Shown piece by piece: positions 34,558-44,335 of a DNA stretch of 57,873 nt. Within the stretch, counting starts at the first letter, position 1. Each line of letters starts with the position of its first letter. The notes below the pieces were generated by a model. That model saw only the letters and a program-made list of their open reading frames with translations. It was not told where the DNA came from and did not search any database. This DNA comes from Bacillota bacterium. Its GTDB lineage: Bacteria > Bacillota > Sulfobacillia > JAJZYS01 > JAILZS01. The stretch lies in assembly GCA_023512375.1 (NCBI GenBank), contig JAILZS010000012.1:1-57873 (forward strand), read 5' to 3'. The position numbers were made by a program, and so were the translations under genes.

Positions 34558-35877
34558 CTACCGCGCTCCCCCCGCCATGCGCAGCCACACGCTGTCGCGC
34601 CGCAGCCGGTAGCGTCGGCGTGGCCGCGCGCGCCGGCGGCCCCGGCGGCGTGCCCACGCCCATGCGACGGCCGCGGCCGCCGCCAGGCCCAGGGCGCCGC
34701 CCCAGCGCCGCCCCAGGGGGGGCGGAGGGGGGGCGGGGGTGGAGCGCGCCAAGACCGCGGGCACGCGCGCCGCCAGTTGCCCGCCTGCGTACACCGTCAG
34801 TCGGCCCACCGCCGTTCCCCGGCGCCGTCCGGGCGGTAGGCGCGCGGGTGCGGCGAGGCGTAGGGCGGCCGTGACGCGTGCGCCCCTCGGAACGTCCCAC
34901 ACCACCGTCCGGCCGGCCACCACCTGGGCACGGCGTCCGGGCACGCGCGCCACCGGGCGCGTAGCCACCTCTGCCCCGGCTCGCACCAGGACCGCGCGCC
35001 GGTAATGGGCAAAGCCGTAGTCGAGGAGCTGGGCCTCGTCCCCGAAGTACGTCCACGGCAGGTCGTGCAGCACCACGGCAACGAGGGTCATGCCGTGGCG
35101 GCGGGCGATCGCCACCATGGTGTTGCCCGCCTGGTCTGTGTAGCCGATCTTGCCGCCCACGATGCCCGGATAGGTCCACAGCAAGCGATCCTGGTTGACC
35201 ATGGGGACAGGCCTGCCCGAGGGCATGGGGTAGTCCGGCAGGACCTGGGTGCCGAGGATGCGCACCAGCTCGGGCTGGCGGACGGCAGCGGCGGCGATGC
35301 GCGCCAGGTCGAGGGCGGTGGTGAGATGGTGGGGGTTGGGAAGCCCGTCGGGGTTGACGAAGTGGGTTCGCGTGGCCCCCAACGCCCGCGCCTCCCGGTT
35401 CATCATGGCTACGAAGCGGGGTACGCTGCCCGCGGTGGCGTCGGCCAGGGCGACGGCGGCGTCGTTCCCCGACACGAGGAGCAGCCCGTACAGCAGGTCG
35501 CGCACCGTCAGGCGTTCGCCCGGTTGCATGGGGGCGGAGCTGCCGCCCACGTAAGCTTCCGCCGCCGTGATGCGCACCCGCCGCCCGAGGTCGTGCACGT
35601 GCTGCAAGACGACGAGGGCGGTCAGGATCTTCGTCGTGCTGGCCGGCATGAGGCGCCGCTCCGCGTGGCGGGCGTAGAGGACCTGGCCCGTGTCGGCGTC
35701 GTACAACACCGCCGCCTCGGCCGTCGGCGCCAGCACCGGCGGCGCCGACGCCGATGCCACCCCCGCCGCCGCCACCAACGCCATGGCCCCGGCCGCCAAA
35801 ACCCCCGCCAGGCGCCCGGCCGCGCACGCGACCGCGCCCGCTCGGCGGCGTCCGCGCTCCGTCCGCGCGCGCCCCAC
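34558..35877 (-). CDS. D-alanyl-D-alanine carboxypeptidase (DacF/PBP5-like)
   Basis: A serine peptidase of family S11 that trims the terminal D-Ala from peptidoglycan stem peptides outside the cell. The catalytic motifs are SxxK in PASTTKI, SGN, and KIG (for KTG) in VGGKIGYTD. An N-terminal signal segment precedes them (GRLAGVLAAGAMALVAAAG). A C-terminal beta domain and then a membrane helix with a strongly basic tail (RRRGRRRARPRRRYRLRR) anchor it. GTG at 35877 gives 439 residues; no ATG is near. In spore formers DacF-type enzymes modify the spore cortex. Confidence 0.9.
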   Translation of the reverse strand: MGRARTERGRRRAGAVACAAGRLAGVLAAGAMALVAAAGVASASAPPVLAPTAEAAVLYDADTGQVLYARHAERRLMPASTTKILTALVVLQHVHDLGRRVRITAAEAYVGGSSAPMQPGERLTVRDLLYGLLLVSGNDAAVALADATAGSVPRFVAMMNREARALGATRTHFVNPDGLPNPHHLTTALDLARIAAAAVRQPELVRILGTQVLPDYPMPSGRPVPMVNQDRLLWTYPGIVGGKIGYTDQAGNTMVAIARRHGMTLVAVVLHDLPWTYFGDEAQLLDYGFAHYRRAVLVRAGAEVATRPVARVPGRRAQVVAGRTVVWDVPRGARVTAALRLAAPARLPPGRRRGTAVGRLTVYAGGQLAARVPAVLARSTPAPPPPPLGRRWGGALGLAAAAAVAWAWARRRGRRRARPRRRYRLRRDSVWLRMAGGAR

Positions 35878-35977
35878 CGACCGCGTTCCCCCCCGCGCTC
35901 GCTCCGGCGCCCGCTCCGGGCCCCGCGCCGCCTTGATGTCTTTGGGGTTCGCGTCGCGCGTGGCGATTCCTGTCGCC

Positions 35978-36430
35978 TCACGCCCCCGGGCGCCGTTCCC
36001 AGAACCGCCACAGGGGGCGGCGCCGCTCCCGCCGCGGCGTGGCGGCGGCCAGCTCGTAGCGCAGGTGGCCGAGCTCCTGCTGGGTGCGGATGAGGGCCGT
36101 GAGCAGGCGGTCGTGTTCCGCCAAGCGCCGCGCTTCCGTGCGCTGGATGGCGGCGGCGATACCGTCCAGACGGTCGCGCAGATCCTCGGCCAGACGAGAC
36201 GACGCCTCCTCCCCATCGGCCAGGAGCGCCGCCGCCACCTCCTCCCGCGCCCGGCCTGCCCCCTCCAGGGCGAGCGCCCGCGCCAGAAGGCGCAATTGCC
36301 GCCCGTCCAGACTGCGGGGCAGGCGCTCGCCCCCCAGGAGGGGGCCGTACGCCGCCCACAGCCGGCGAAGTACCCGCGGCGTGGTGTTCAAGACCCGGCA
36401 CGCTTCCTCCCGCCCCACGCCCTCCGCCAC
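35978..36430 (-). CDS. MerR-like winged-helix plus coiled-coil protein (RacA-like layout)
   Basis: A 150-residue protein. Residues 4-70 look like a MerR-type DNA-binding domain (VGREEACRVLNTTPRVLRRLWAAYG, then SLDGRQLRLLARALAL). Residues about 75-130 form a long amphipathic coiled coil (SRLAEDLRDRLDGIAAAIQRTEARRL). The C-terminus is basic with Trp/Phe (RRERRRPLWRFWERRPG), which could touch DNA or membrane. This architecture resembles RacA, which anchors chromosomes at the pole in sporulating Bacillus; sequence similarity is too weak to name it. GTG start with GAGGTGA 6 nt upstream. Confidence 0.68.
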   Translation of the reverse strand: MAEGVGREEACRVLNTTPRVLRRLWAAYGPLLGGERLPRSLDGRQLRLLARALALEGAGRAREEVAAALLADGEEASSRLAEDLRDRLDGIAAAIQRTEARRLAEHDRLLTALIRTQQELGHLRYELAAATPRRERRRPLWRFWERRPGA

Positions 36431-36548
36431 CGTCCATCACCTCGCTCGCGCCGTCCGCGCTGCCTTGGGCGGGCCGACTTCGAGCGGACGGGTCCGGGTC
36501 CCTGCCGCGAACGGGCGCGGATGGCGGCGGCGCGAGCGGGGGCGTGCG

Positions 36549-36797
36549 TCAGCCTCCGCCCCCGTCCGCGCCCCTTCGACGCCCGCGCCGAAGGGCGCGG
36601 ACGGCGCCGCGCAGCCGCTCCACCCGTCGCTCCAGCGCCTGCCGGCGACGCGTCTCCATCTCCAGGAGCGCCATGAGCGTGCGCCGGCTGGAGCGCAGGC
36701 GGAGGATCTCCAGGCGCATGTCCGCCAGGCGCAACCGCAGGCTGGCGGCGGCGAGGTCCGCCGCCTTCGCGCCGTCGCCCTCGTCGTCGCCCCTCAT
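36549..36797 (-). CDS. Small coiled-coil protein, unknown
   Basis: An 82-residue, Arg/Leu-rich protein. Residues 15-70 form a continuous heptad pattern (LRLRLADMRLEILRLRSSRR and ALERRVERLRGAVRAL) ending in a basic Gly tail. No family is recognised. It lies 118 nt downstream of the HTH/coiled-coil gene on the same strand and may be cotranscribed with it. The ribosome site is weak (AGGCTGGCGG), so expression is less certain than for its neighbours. Confidence 0.42.
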   Translation of the reverse strand: MRGDDEGDGAKAADLAAASLRLRLADMRLEILRLRSSRRTLMALLEMETRRRQALERRVERLRGAVRALRRGRRRGADGGGG

Positions 36798-36826
36798 GCC
36801 GCCAGCCTACGCCGCCCTTCGCCCCC

Positions 36827-37702
36827 CTATGCGGCGCCGCCGCCCCCCTCGAATCGGGCGCGGATGCGCCGGCGAAGCTCGTCCACGCCCTCCTCCGGCG
36901 TGGTGCACGTCCCCACGCCCTCCCGCCCGGGGCTGCCGTGCGCGTCGCTGCCGCCCGTGACCACCCGACCGCGCGCACGCGCCATCTCCCTCAGGGTGAG
37001 GCGCGTCTGCGCGTCGTGCTTGGGGTGGTCAGCCTCCACGCCGTCGATCTCCCCCCACCACGTGGCCCGTTCGGGGTCGATCTCGGCGAGGCCGGGGTGG
37101 GCCCACACCGCTGCGCCGCCCGCCTCCCGGATCCAACGCGCCCCCTCGGCCACGGACAGGGGGGACTGGGGGACATAGCCGGGTCGCCCTGGGGAGAGGT
37201 AGCGGTGGAAGGCGTCCTCGAGGTCGCGCGCCGCCCCCCGCCGCACCAGCACGCGCGCCACATGGGGGCGGCCGACGGCGCCGCCGCCCGCCTCGGCCAG
37301 GACCTCCTCCCAAGCCACCGCCACCCCCGCCTGCCGAAGGCGGCGCACCATCTCCTCGCCCCGCCCCAGGCGGTCGCGCCGCCGTTCGGCGAGGTACGCC
37401 TCCAGGCGGTCGAGGCGCGCCCGCCCGGGGTCGAGGAAGAGCCCCAGAACGTGCACGTCGACGCCGCGCCCGCCCTCGACCTCGGCCCGGCAACCCAGCT
37501 CGACGCCCGCCCACACCTCCAGGCCGTGACGACGTCCCGCCGCCAGCGCCTCGGGTACGGCGGCGAGGGTGTCGTGATCGGTCACCGCCAGACCCCAAAG
37601 GCCTGCCGCCACCGCCCGACCCACCAGCTCGTCCGCCGGCCACAGACCGTCGGAGGCGCGCGTATGGGCGTGTAGGTCGGCCCTGCGCCCCGACCCGCTC
37701 AC
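36827..37702 (-). CDS. PHP-domain phosphoesterase (nucleoside bisphosphatase/RNase AM-like)
   Basis: A 291-residue PHP-family metal-dependent phosphoesterase. Metal ligands are seen as DLHAHTRASDG, TDHDT, WAGVELG, WAHPGLA and GSDAHG near the C-terminus. Relatives (E. coli YciV/RNase AM) act on 3',5'-nucleoside bisphosphates or RNA 5' ends; which applies here is not decided by sequence. A GTG at 37702 overlaps the pepA stop by 4 nt, so the two form an operon. Confidence 0.88.
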   Translation of the reverse strand: MSGSGRRADLHAHTRASDGLWPADELVGRAVAAGLWGLAVTDHDTLAAVPEALAAGRRHGLEVWAGVELGCRAEVEGGRGVDVHVLGLFLDPGRARLDRLEAYLAERRRDRLGRGEEMVRRLRQAGVAVAWEEVLAEAGGGAVGRPHVARVLVRRGAARDLEDAFHRYLSPGRPGYVPQSPLSVAEGARWIREAGGAAVWAHPGLAEIDPERATWWGEIDGVEADHPKHDAQTRLTLREMARARGRVVTGGSDAHGSPGREGVGTCTTPEEGVDELRRRIRARFEGGGGAA

Positions 37703-39228
37703 CGCGCCGCCAGCACGCCGGGGAGGCGGGTCAGGGTCTCCACCATCACCCCCGTGGGACCGGTGTCGATGCCCGCCAGCCGCGCCCACCGCTCCTCGCT
37801 CAGCCAAGCGGTGCCGGCGATGTCCAGGTGGACCCACGGCAGGCCGCCGACGAACCGGCGCAGGAAGGTGGCGGCGGTGATGGCCCCCGCCTCGCGCCCG
37901 CCCACGTTGCGCACGTCGGCCACGTCGCTGCGGATGGCTCGCTCGTACATGGGGTCGTCGATGGGCAGTCGGGCCACCCGCTCGCACGCCGAGGCGGCGG
38001 CGGCGGCGACCGCCTCTGCCAGGGAGTCGTCGTTCGCCATGAGGCCGGTGTAGGCGTGCCCCAGGGCTACCACGCACGCCCCCGTAAGGGTGGCCACGTC
38101 GACGAGATGCGTGGCCCCCAGGCGGCGCGCCAGGGCAAGGCCGTCGGCCATGACCAGCCGTCCTTCGGCGTCGGTGTTCACCACCTCCACCGTCTGCCCG
38201 TCGAGGCTGCGCACCACGTCGCCCGGCCGCTGGGCCGAACCGCCGGGCAGGTTCTCGGCCAGACAGAGGATGCCGACGACCGGGACGGGGCTCCCGAGGC
38301 GCGCGAGCGCCCCCACCGCCGCCAGCACGGCGGCGGCGCCGCACAGGTCGTACTTCATCTCCTCCATGCCCGCCGCCGGCTTGAGGCTGATGCCGCCGGA
38401 GTCGAAGGTGATGCCCTTGCCCACGAGCCCCAGGACGGGCCCACCGGCCTCGCCGCCGCCGCCCGTGCGCAGGACCACCATGCGCGGTGGGTGGACGCTT
38501 CCCTGGCCGACGCCTAGGATGCATCCGGCGCCCATCTCGGCGAGCTCGGTCTCGTCCAGGACGCGCGCCTCCATCCCCACCTGGGCGGCGTAGGCGAGGG
38601 CGCGTTCGGCCACTCGGGCGGGGAACTTGTCGTTCGACCCCAGGACGGCGATCTCGCGCGCCAAGGCCACCGCGTCCGCCACGGCGTTGGCCTCCGCCAT
38701 CGCCTCCGCCAGGGTCTGGGCGCGCGCCGCGTCGTCCTCGTACAGGTAGAGCGCCTCCACCTGGGCGGGGTGGGCGGGCCGGGTGCGGTAGCCGTCGTAG
38801 CGCCACAGACCGCGGCGCATCCCGACCACCACCGCCGTAGCGGCGGCGCGCCCGTCGAGGCCTGGGGTGGTGGCGCGGTGCAGCACGCTGACCGGACGCC
38901 GGGCACCGCTCGCCCTCGCCGCGCGCGCCCCCCGCGCTGCGGCCAGGCGGGCCTGGGCCGGCCCGTACGCCCCCCGCTCGCCCAACCGGACGAGGACAAG
39001 GCGGGCCGGGCCGCCGGCGTCGAGGACCGGCAGCACCGTCGCCTCCCCCGCCTCGCCGGTCACGAGCCCTGCCGCCAGCGCCCGTGCCGCCGCCGCCGCG
39101 TACGGGAGAAGCCCCTCTCCCTCCAAGCCCTCGGGCGCCGCGGCGCCGTCGAACACGCCCGCGATCAGGGCGTCGGCCCCGCTCCCCGTCAGCGAACCGC
39201 CCAGCCAACCCACCTCGAGCACGCGCAT
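37699..39228 (-). CDS. pepA: Leucyl aminopeptidase (M17)
   Basis: A dizinc/dimanganese cytosol aminopeptidase of 509 residues, normally a hexamer. The C-terminal catalytic domain has LVGKGITFDSGGISLKP (metal Lys/Asp), MKYDLCGAAAVL, the signature NTDAEGRL and VDVATLTGA. The N-terminal macro-like domain is divergent. The ATG at 39228 is immediately after GGAGGG; a GTG at 39222 would be better spaced (6 nt), giving two residues fewer. Followed by the overlapping PHP gene. Confidence 0.93.
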   Translation of the reverse strand: MRVLEVGWLGGSLTGSGADALIAGVFDGAAAPEGLEGEGLLPYAAAAARALAAGLVTGEAGEATVLPVLDAGGPARLVLVRLGERGAYGPAQARLAAARGARAARASGARRPVSVLHRATTPGLDGRAAATAVVVGMRRGLWRYDGYRTRPAHPAQVEALYLYEDDAARAQTLAEAMAEANAVADAVALAREIAVLGSNDKFPARVAERALAYAAQVGMEARVLDETELAEMGAGCILGVGQGSVHPPRMVVLRTGGGGEAGGPVLGLVGKGITFDSGGISLKPAAGMEEMKYDLCGAAAVLAAVGALARLGSPVPVVGILCLAENLPGGSAQRPGDVVRSLDGQTVEVVNTDAEGRLVMADGLALARRLGATHLVDVATLTGACVVALGHAYTGLMANDDSLAEAVAAAAASACERVARLPIDDPMYERAIRSDVADVRNVGGREAGAITAATFLRRFVGGLPWVHLDIAGTAWLSEERWARLAGIDTGPTGVMVETLTRLPGVLAAR

Positions 39229-39280
39229 CCCTCCGTGGTGTCGAACCGCTGCCGCGTCGACGGTCCCAACCGGGCCGCCC

Positions 39281-39319
39281 AGGGGGAGGGGGCCGGGCTC
39301 CGCCCGACCCCCTCCCCCT
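39281..39319 (-). terminator. Strong hairpin after the 39323 gene
   Basis: Twelve-base arms AGGGGGAGGGGG (39281-39292) and CCCCCTCCCCCT (39308-39319) continue inward with CGGG/CCCG after one mismatch. It begins 3 nt past the stop of the leftward gene and ends before pepA. No U-tract. Confidence 0.6.
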
Positions 39320-39322
39320 CCC

Positions 39323-39844
39323 TCACTGGTGATAGACGATGAGCCTTCCCCCGTCCCGCACCGCCACCAGCCGGCGCTCGCCCCTCAGGCGCGACAGGTC
39401 GGCCAGCTTCTCGGCGATGATCTCCTCACCCAGGTAGGGATCTTCCTCCTCTGCCGCGTCGGCGCCCGCGTGCGCCTCCCCCTCGCCCATGAGGTCGTCG
39501 CCCAGCTGGTCGCGCAAGAGGTCCACCACGAGGCCGATCTCCCCCGGGTCGACGGCGTCGGCCCGCCACAGGGCGGTGATCGCGGTCAGGCCGTCCCCCA
39601 CGTGCACGTCGAGCCGGCGCTGGGCCGCCGCCTTGCGCTCCAGCCGGGCGTACGCCGTGAGTGCGTCGTCCAGCCGCTCCCGCATCGCCGCCTCCTCCCC
39701 CTCGTCGAGGACCCGTCGCACGAGGAACTCGGTGCGGATCTCCCGCGCGAAGGGGTCGAAGCTCACGGTGGCGACCTCCGGGTGGCGCAGGATCGTCGCG
39801 ATGAGCACGCCGTACTGGCGTGCGGCAGAGACGAATCCGCCCAA
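39323..39844 (-). CDS. Conserved-looking hypothetical protein
   Basis: A 173-residue soluble protein of unknown function. It has an alpha/beta N-terminal half (LIATILRHPEVATVSFDPFAREIRTEFLV), a helical middle (RLDDALTAYARLERKAAAQRRLDVHV), a highly acidic linker (GEGEAHAGADAAEEEDPYLGEE) and a basic beta end (RLRGERRLVAVRDGGRLIVY). A TTG start is supported by GGAGGGA 7 nt upstream; the only other start (GTG 15 codons on) has no ribosome site. I cannot assign a function. Confidence 0.62.
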   Translation of the reverse strand: MGGFVSAARQYGVLIATILRHPEVATVSFDPFAREIRTEFLVRRVLDEGEEAAMRERLDDALTAYARLERKAAAQRRLDVHVGDGLTAITALWRADAVDPGEIGLVVDLLRDQLGDDLMGEGEAHAGADAAEEEDPYLGEEIIAEKLADLSRLRGERRLVAVRDGGRLIVYHQ

Positions 39845-40147
39845 CGGCCTCTCCCTCCCGCTGGCGCGCGCTGTCGGAGTCCGGCACGAAGTTCGCGCCG
39901 CCCGGACAAAGTCCTCCCCCACCCTTCGTCCCTCGCCAGGCGCGGGACATGCGCTATCGTGGGGGGAGAGGACACGCCGACGTCCCGGCCGTAGGCGGTG
40001 CGGAAGGACAAGACGCCCGTACATGGCATGCGCCGAGGCGAGGCAATCGATGCGGGACACGGCCCGCACCCGCATGGAGGTGGCCCATATGCCCGCCCCC
40101 TTCCCCCCCGCCGCCGGCTGCCCGCGTCCCGGGCCCCGCACCGCGCC
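39845..40147. other. Intergenic region between two divergent genes
   Basis: About 300 nt between the leftward 39323 gene and the rightward methyltransferase. It holds the candidate 20-codon leader frame at 40089-40151 with its GGAGGTGG site. I see no convincing -35/-10 pair, no T-box, and no RNA gene. Confidence 0.5.
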
Positions 40148-40151
40148 GTGA
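40089..40151 (+). CDS. Candidate 20-residue leader peptide before the methyltransferase
   Basis: An ATG with GGAGGTGG 5 nt upstream opens a 20-codon frame (MPAPFPPAAGC..., Pro-rich with two Pro-Pro or longer runs) ending in TGA at 40149-40151. Its stop overlaps the GTG start of the methyltransferase, which has no Shine-Dalgarno of its own. This suggests translational coupling, or a Pro-rich stalling peptide. Composition alone could produce such a frame, so confidence is low. Confidence 0.35.
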   Translation: MPAPFPPAAGCPRPGPRTAP

Positions 40152-40789
40152 GCGGGGAGGCGCACGGGGGCGGCTACTGGCGCGCCTCGCCCCCGCCCGC
40201 GGCACGCCGCGGGGAGGTGGAGGTGGCGCTCCCGGGCGAGGCGCCGCTGCGCCTCGTGACGTCCGGCCACACCTTCTCGCCCCGCCGCCTCGACCCGGGC
40301 ACGGCCCTTCTCCTGCGCACCCTGTGGCAGGCCTACCCCGCCCCGGGGGAGCGGGCGCCGGAGCGCATCGCCGACCTGGGGGCGGGGTGGGGCGCGATCG
40401 GCCTCCTCCTGGCGCGCCGCTTCCCCGCCGCCCGGGTCGACCTCATCGAGGTGAACCCCGCCGCCGCCGCTGCCGCGGCGGAGAACGCCCGCCGCCTGGG
40501 CCTGGGCAACGCGCGCGTGCATCAGGGCGACGTCTCCCTCCTGTGGCCCGCCCTCGCGCCCCACGACCTGGTGGTGACCAACCCGCCCATCCGCGCCGGC
40601 CGCCGGGTGTACGGGCCGTGGCTGGCGCAGGCGCGCGACCGCCTGGGCGCGGGCGGCAGCTTCTGGTTCGTCGCCCGGACCGCCCAAGGCGCGAACACCT
40701 TGGCCGCCCTCCTCGCCGCCGCCCTGGACGACGTGGCCGTCGTCGCCCGCGGCGGCGGGTACCGGGTGGTGCGGGGTCGGCGCGCTTGA
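40148..40789 (+). CDS. Class I SAM-dependent methyltransferase (RsmC-like)
   Basis: A 213-residue Rossmann-fold methyltransferase. Motif I is IADLGAGWGAIGLLLA, the acidic loop VDLIEVNP binds SAM, and motif IV is LVVTNPPIRAG, the NPP[FI] type that methylates exocyclic amino groups of G or A. The short N-terminal part with SGHTFSPRRLDPGTALLLRTL matches the Bacillota RsmC-like group (16S rRNA m2G or related). The GTG at 40148 overlaps the stop of a 20-codon leader frame. It converges with recX. Confidence 0.86.
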   Translation: MSGEAHGGGYWRASPPPAARRGEVEVALPGEAPLRLVTSGHTFSPRRLDPGTALLLRTLWQAYPAPGERAPERIADLGAGWGAIGLLLARRFPAARVDLIEVNPAAAAAAAENARRLGLGNARVHQGDVSLLWPALAPHDLVVTNPPIRAGRRVYGPWLAQARDRLGAGGSFWFVARTAQGANTLAALLAAALDDVAVVARGGGYRVVRGRRA

Positions 40790-40797
40790 GGGCCGGC

Positions 40798-41365
40798 TCA
40801 GGGCAAGGGGCCGGGCTCTTCCTCCCCGTCCCCGTCCTCGGCCCGGGCCAAGGCGTCCAGCACCTCCGCCGCCTCGGCGCTCTCCTGACCCCGAAGCGCC
40901 TCCCGCACCACCTCGTACACGACGCCGGGCCGGTAGCCGCGCCGGGTCAGCTGCCCCGCGAGCCGCCGCGCCCGGACCGCCGCGGGTACGTCGGCCATGG
41001 CAGCCAGGGCGCGGCGCGCCAGGCGGCGCGCCGTCTCCGCCTCGGCCTCGCCGGCGCGCGCCGCCTCGCGCGCCGCCACGTCGCCGGCGACGCCGTGCGC
41101 AGCCAACGCCGCCCGCACCCACCGCGCCCCCGCCCCCCGCTCCAGGGCCCTCGACTGGGTGAAGGCGGCGGCGAAGCGGCCGTCGTCCACGTACCGGCTT
41201 GCCCGCAGGCGCTCGAGCACGCGCTCCACCGCCGAGCCCTCGCCGTAGCGGGCGAGGGCTCGGCGTAGGTCCGCCTCCGAGCGCTCGCGCGCCGCAAGAA
41301 GGCGAAGGGCGCGCGCGTACAGGCGGCCCTCGTCCTCCCCCGGCCCGTCCGTCGGCCGACGCCCC

Positions 41366-41376
<11 letters not shown>
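40798..41376 (-). CDS. recX: Regulatory protein RecX
   Basis: Modulates RecA filament growth and RecA activities. The 192-residue, Ala/Arg-rich helical protein contains the three-helix repeat layout of Rec[24 protein letters not shown], the signature [15 protein letters not shown], and [18 protein letters not shown] start; it overlaps the recA end by 11 nt, the standard recA-recX arrangement, so translation is likely coupled. Confidence 0.93.
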
Positions 41377-42403
<1,027 letters not shown>

Positions 42404-42489
42404 CTGACCCCGCCTTCCCTCGTCTCGGGCCGTTCGCCCCGAGTCTACCATGGGCGGGGCCGGGCCGACAGGCCCCCGCTCCCGAGCGC

Positions 42490-44220
42490 CTACGCGCGCG
42501 GCTTGGCGGGCTCCACGTTCACCAGCCGGCCGTTGATCGTTGCGCGCTCCATGGCGCGCAGGACCTTGTTCGCCACCTCCTTGGGCACCTCGACGAAGGT
42601 GAAGCGGTCGTAGATGTCGATCATGCCGATCACGCTGCCGGGGATCCCCGCCTCGCTCGCGATCGTGCGCACCACGTCGGCCGGTCCGATGCGCTGCGCC
42701 CGCCCCACGTTGATGAACAGCCGCACCATGCCGGGCTCGGCGCCGGTGTCGCCGAAGTCGGCCTCCTCCTCCCGCCCGTCGCGCTCGCGCTCGCGCCGGG
42801 CCAGAAGGCGAAGGGCGGCGGCCGCCACGTCTACCGGGTCGAGTTCCTCCAACAGTTCGTCCACCAACGCCCGGTACTCCCCCAGATCGCCCTCGGCCAC
42901 GGCGGCGCGCAGCTCCTCCCGCATGGTCTCCCGCTGCCGCTCCGCCAGGTCGGCGAGGGTGGGCACCTCGCGTCGCTCCAGCCGCGTGCGCACGGCGCGC
43001 TCGATCTGGCGCAACTGGCGGAACTCGCGCGGGTGGATGAGGGTGATCGCCTCCCCCGTCTTGCCCGCCCGCCCGGTGCGGCCGATGCGGTGCACGTAGG
43101 ACTCAGCGTCCTGGGGGATCTCGTAGTTCACGACGTGCGTCACGTTGTCGATGTCGAGGCCGCGCGCCGCCACGTCGGTCGCCACCAGGAGCTCCACCTG
43201 CCCCTCCCGGAAGCGCTTCATGACCCGCGTGCGCTGCGCTTGGTTCAGGTCGCCGTGGATGGTCTCGGCGAGGAAGCCCCGGGCTTGGAGCGCCTCGCCC
43301 ACCTCGTCCGCGCCCTTCTTCGTGCGGCAGAAGATGATGCCGCGCTCCACGTCCTCGTAGTCGAGGATGCGGGCCAGGGCCTCCATGCGGTCGTGGTTGC
43401 GCACCTCGTAATACACCTGGGTGATCTGGGGCACGGTCAGGCTCTCGGAGGCGATGGTCACCCGCTCCGGCTCGTTGAGGTAGCGGCGCGCCAGCCGGAC
43501 GATGGGTTCGGGCATGGTGGCGGAGAAGAGAAGGGTCTGCCGGTCTGCGGCGGGCACGGCCTGGAGGATGAACTCGATGTCCTCCACGAACCCCATGTCC
43601 AGCATCTCGTCCGCCTCGTCCAGGACGGCCATTCGGACGGCGTCCAGGTGGAGCGTGCCGCGCCGCATGTGGTCCATGACCCGCCCCGGCGTACCCACGA
43701 CCACATGTACGCCCTGGGCGAGAGCGCGCACCTGGCGCTCGATGGACTGCCCTCCGTACACGGGCAGCGTGCGCACGCCCCGATACCGCCCGATCTTGGC
43801 GATCTCCCCCGCCACCTGCAGGCACAGCTCGCGGGTGGGGGTGAGGACCAGGGCCTGCGTGCGCATCTGGTGCACGTCGACGCGCTCGACGATGGGGATG
43901 CCGAAGGCGGCCGTCTTCCCCGTGCCCGTCTGGGCCTGGCCGATCACATCCCGCCCCGCTAGGACCACGGGGATGGTCTGATGCTGGATGGGCGAGGGTT
44001 CCTCGAACCCCATGTCGGCCAGGGCCTTGAGGACGGGGGCGCTCAGGCCGAGGCCGGCGAACCCGCCCCCGTGGGCGGGGTGTCCCCCCCGACCGTTCGC
44101 CGCCGGGGCCCCCGCCGCCCCGTCGGTTCCCTCCGCCGCCTCCGGGCGTTCCGCCGCCGGGGCCTCCACCCGGCTCGTCTCCGGCGCCGCGCCTGCGGCG
44201 GCGCCATGTCGCGTGGTCAA
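42490..44220 (-). CDS. DEAD-box RNA helicase with DbpA-type RNA-binding domain
   Basis: A 576-residue RNA helicase of the DeaD/CshA type involved in ribosome assembly, cold response and mRNA turnover. All motifs are seen: the Q motif region with [57 protein letters not shown] and [10 protein letters not shown]. An Ala/Gly-rich 50-residue N-terminal tail precedes them. After a charged coiled-coil linker, residues about 500-570 form a DbpA-like RNA-binding domain ([24 protein letters not shown]). TTG start with GGAGGAGG 6 nt upstream. Confidence 0.93.
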   Translation of the reverse strand: MTTRHGAAAGAAPETSRVEAPAAERPEAAEGTDGAAGAPAANGRGGHPAHGGGFAGLGLSAPVLKALADMGFEEPSPIQHQTIPVVLAGRDVIGQAQTGTGKTAAFGIPIVERVDVHQMRTQALVLTPTRELCLQVAGEIAKIGRYRGVRTLPVYGGQSIERQVRALAQGVHVVVGTPGRVMDHMRRGTLHLDAVRMAVLDEADEMLDMGFVEDIEFILQAVPAADRQTLLFSATMPEPIVRLARRYLNEPERVTIASESLTVPQITQVYYEVRNHDRMEALARILDYEDVERGIIFCRTKKGADEVGEALQARGFLAETIHGDLNQAQRTRVMKRFREGQVELLVATDVAARGLDIDNVTHVVNYEIPQDAESYVHRIGRTGRAGKTGEAITLIHPREFRQLRQIERAVRTRLERREVPTLADLAERQRETMREELRAAVAEGDLGEYRALVDELLEELDPVDVAAAALRLLARRERERDGREEEADFGDTGAEPGMVRLFINVGRAQRIGPADVVRTIASEAGIPGSVIGMIDIYDRFTFVEVPKEVANKVLRAMERATINGRLVNVEPAKPRA

Positions 44221-44264
44221 TCCGTTCCTCCTCCGGGCGGCGTCTCTGACGCCTCCTACCCCAC

Positions 44265-44270
44265 ATTATA
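44265..44270 (-). promoter_or_regulatory. TATAAT -10 element before the DEAD-box helicase gene
   Basis: A perfect TATAAT on the minus strand, 45 nt before the TTG start. There is no TTGACA at the -35 distance; that position is occupied by the inverted repeat 44270-44301. Confidence 0.6.
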
Positions 44271-44301
44271 GGCCAGGCGGGCTCCGCACCCCGCCTGGCC
44301 T
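44270..44301 (-). promoter_or_regulatory. 12-bp inverted repeat abutting the helicase -10
   Basis: AGGCCAGGCGGG (44270-44281) and CCCGCCTGGCCT (44290-44301) form a perfect palindrome with an 8-nt loop, ending at the -10 element. It could terminate the SEC-C transcript (35 nt upstream on the same strand) or be an operator covering the -35 region. Confidence 0.5.
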
Positions 44302-44335
44302 TCGACGGCGGCGGGCCTGGCCCGCCGCCCGCTCG

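Noticed and set aside
42404-42489. CGAAC as a LexA (SOS) box before recA
   Set aside because: The second half-site GTTCG is absent at the required spacing.
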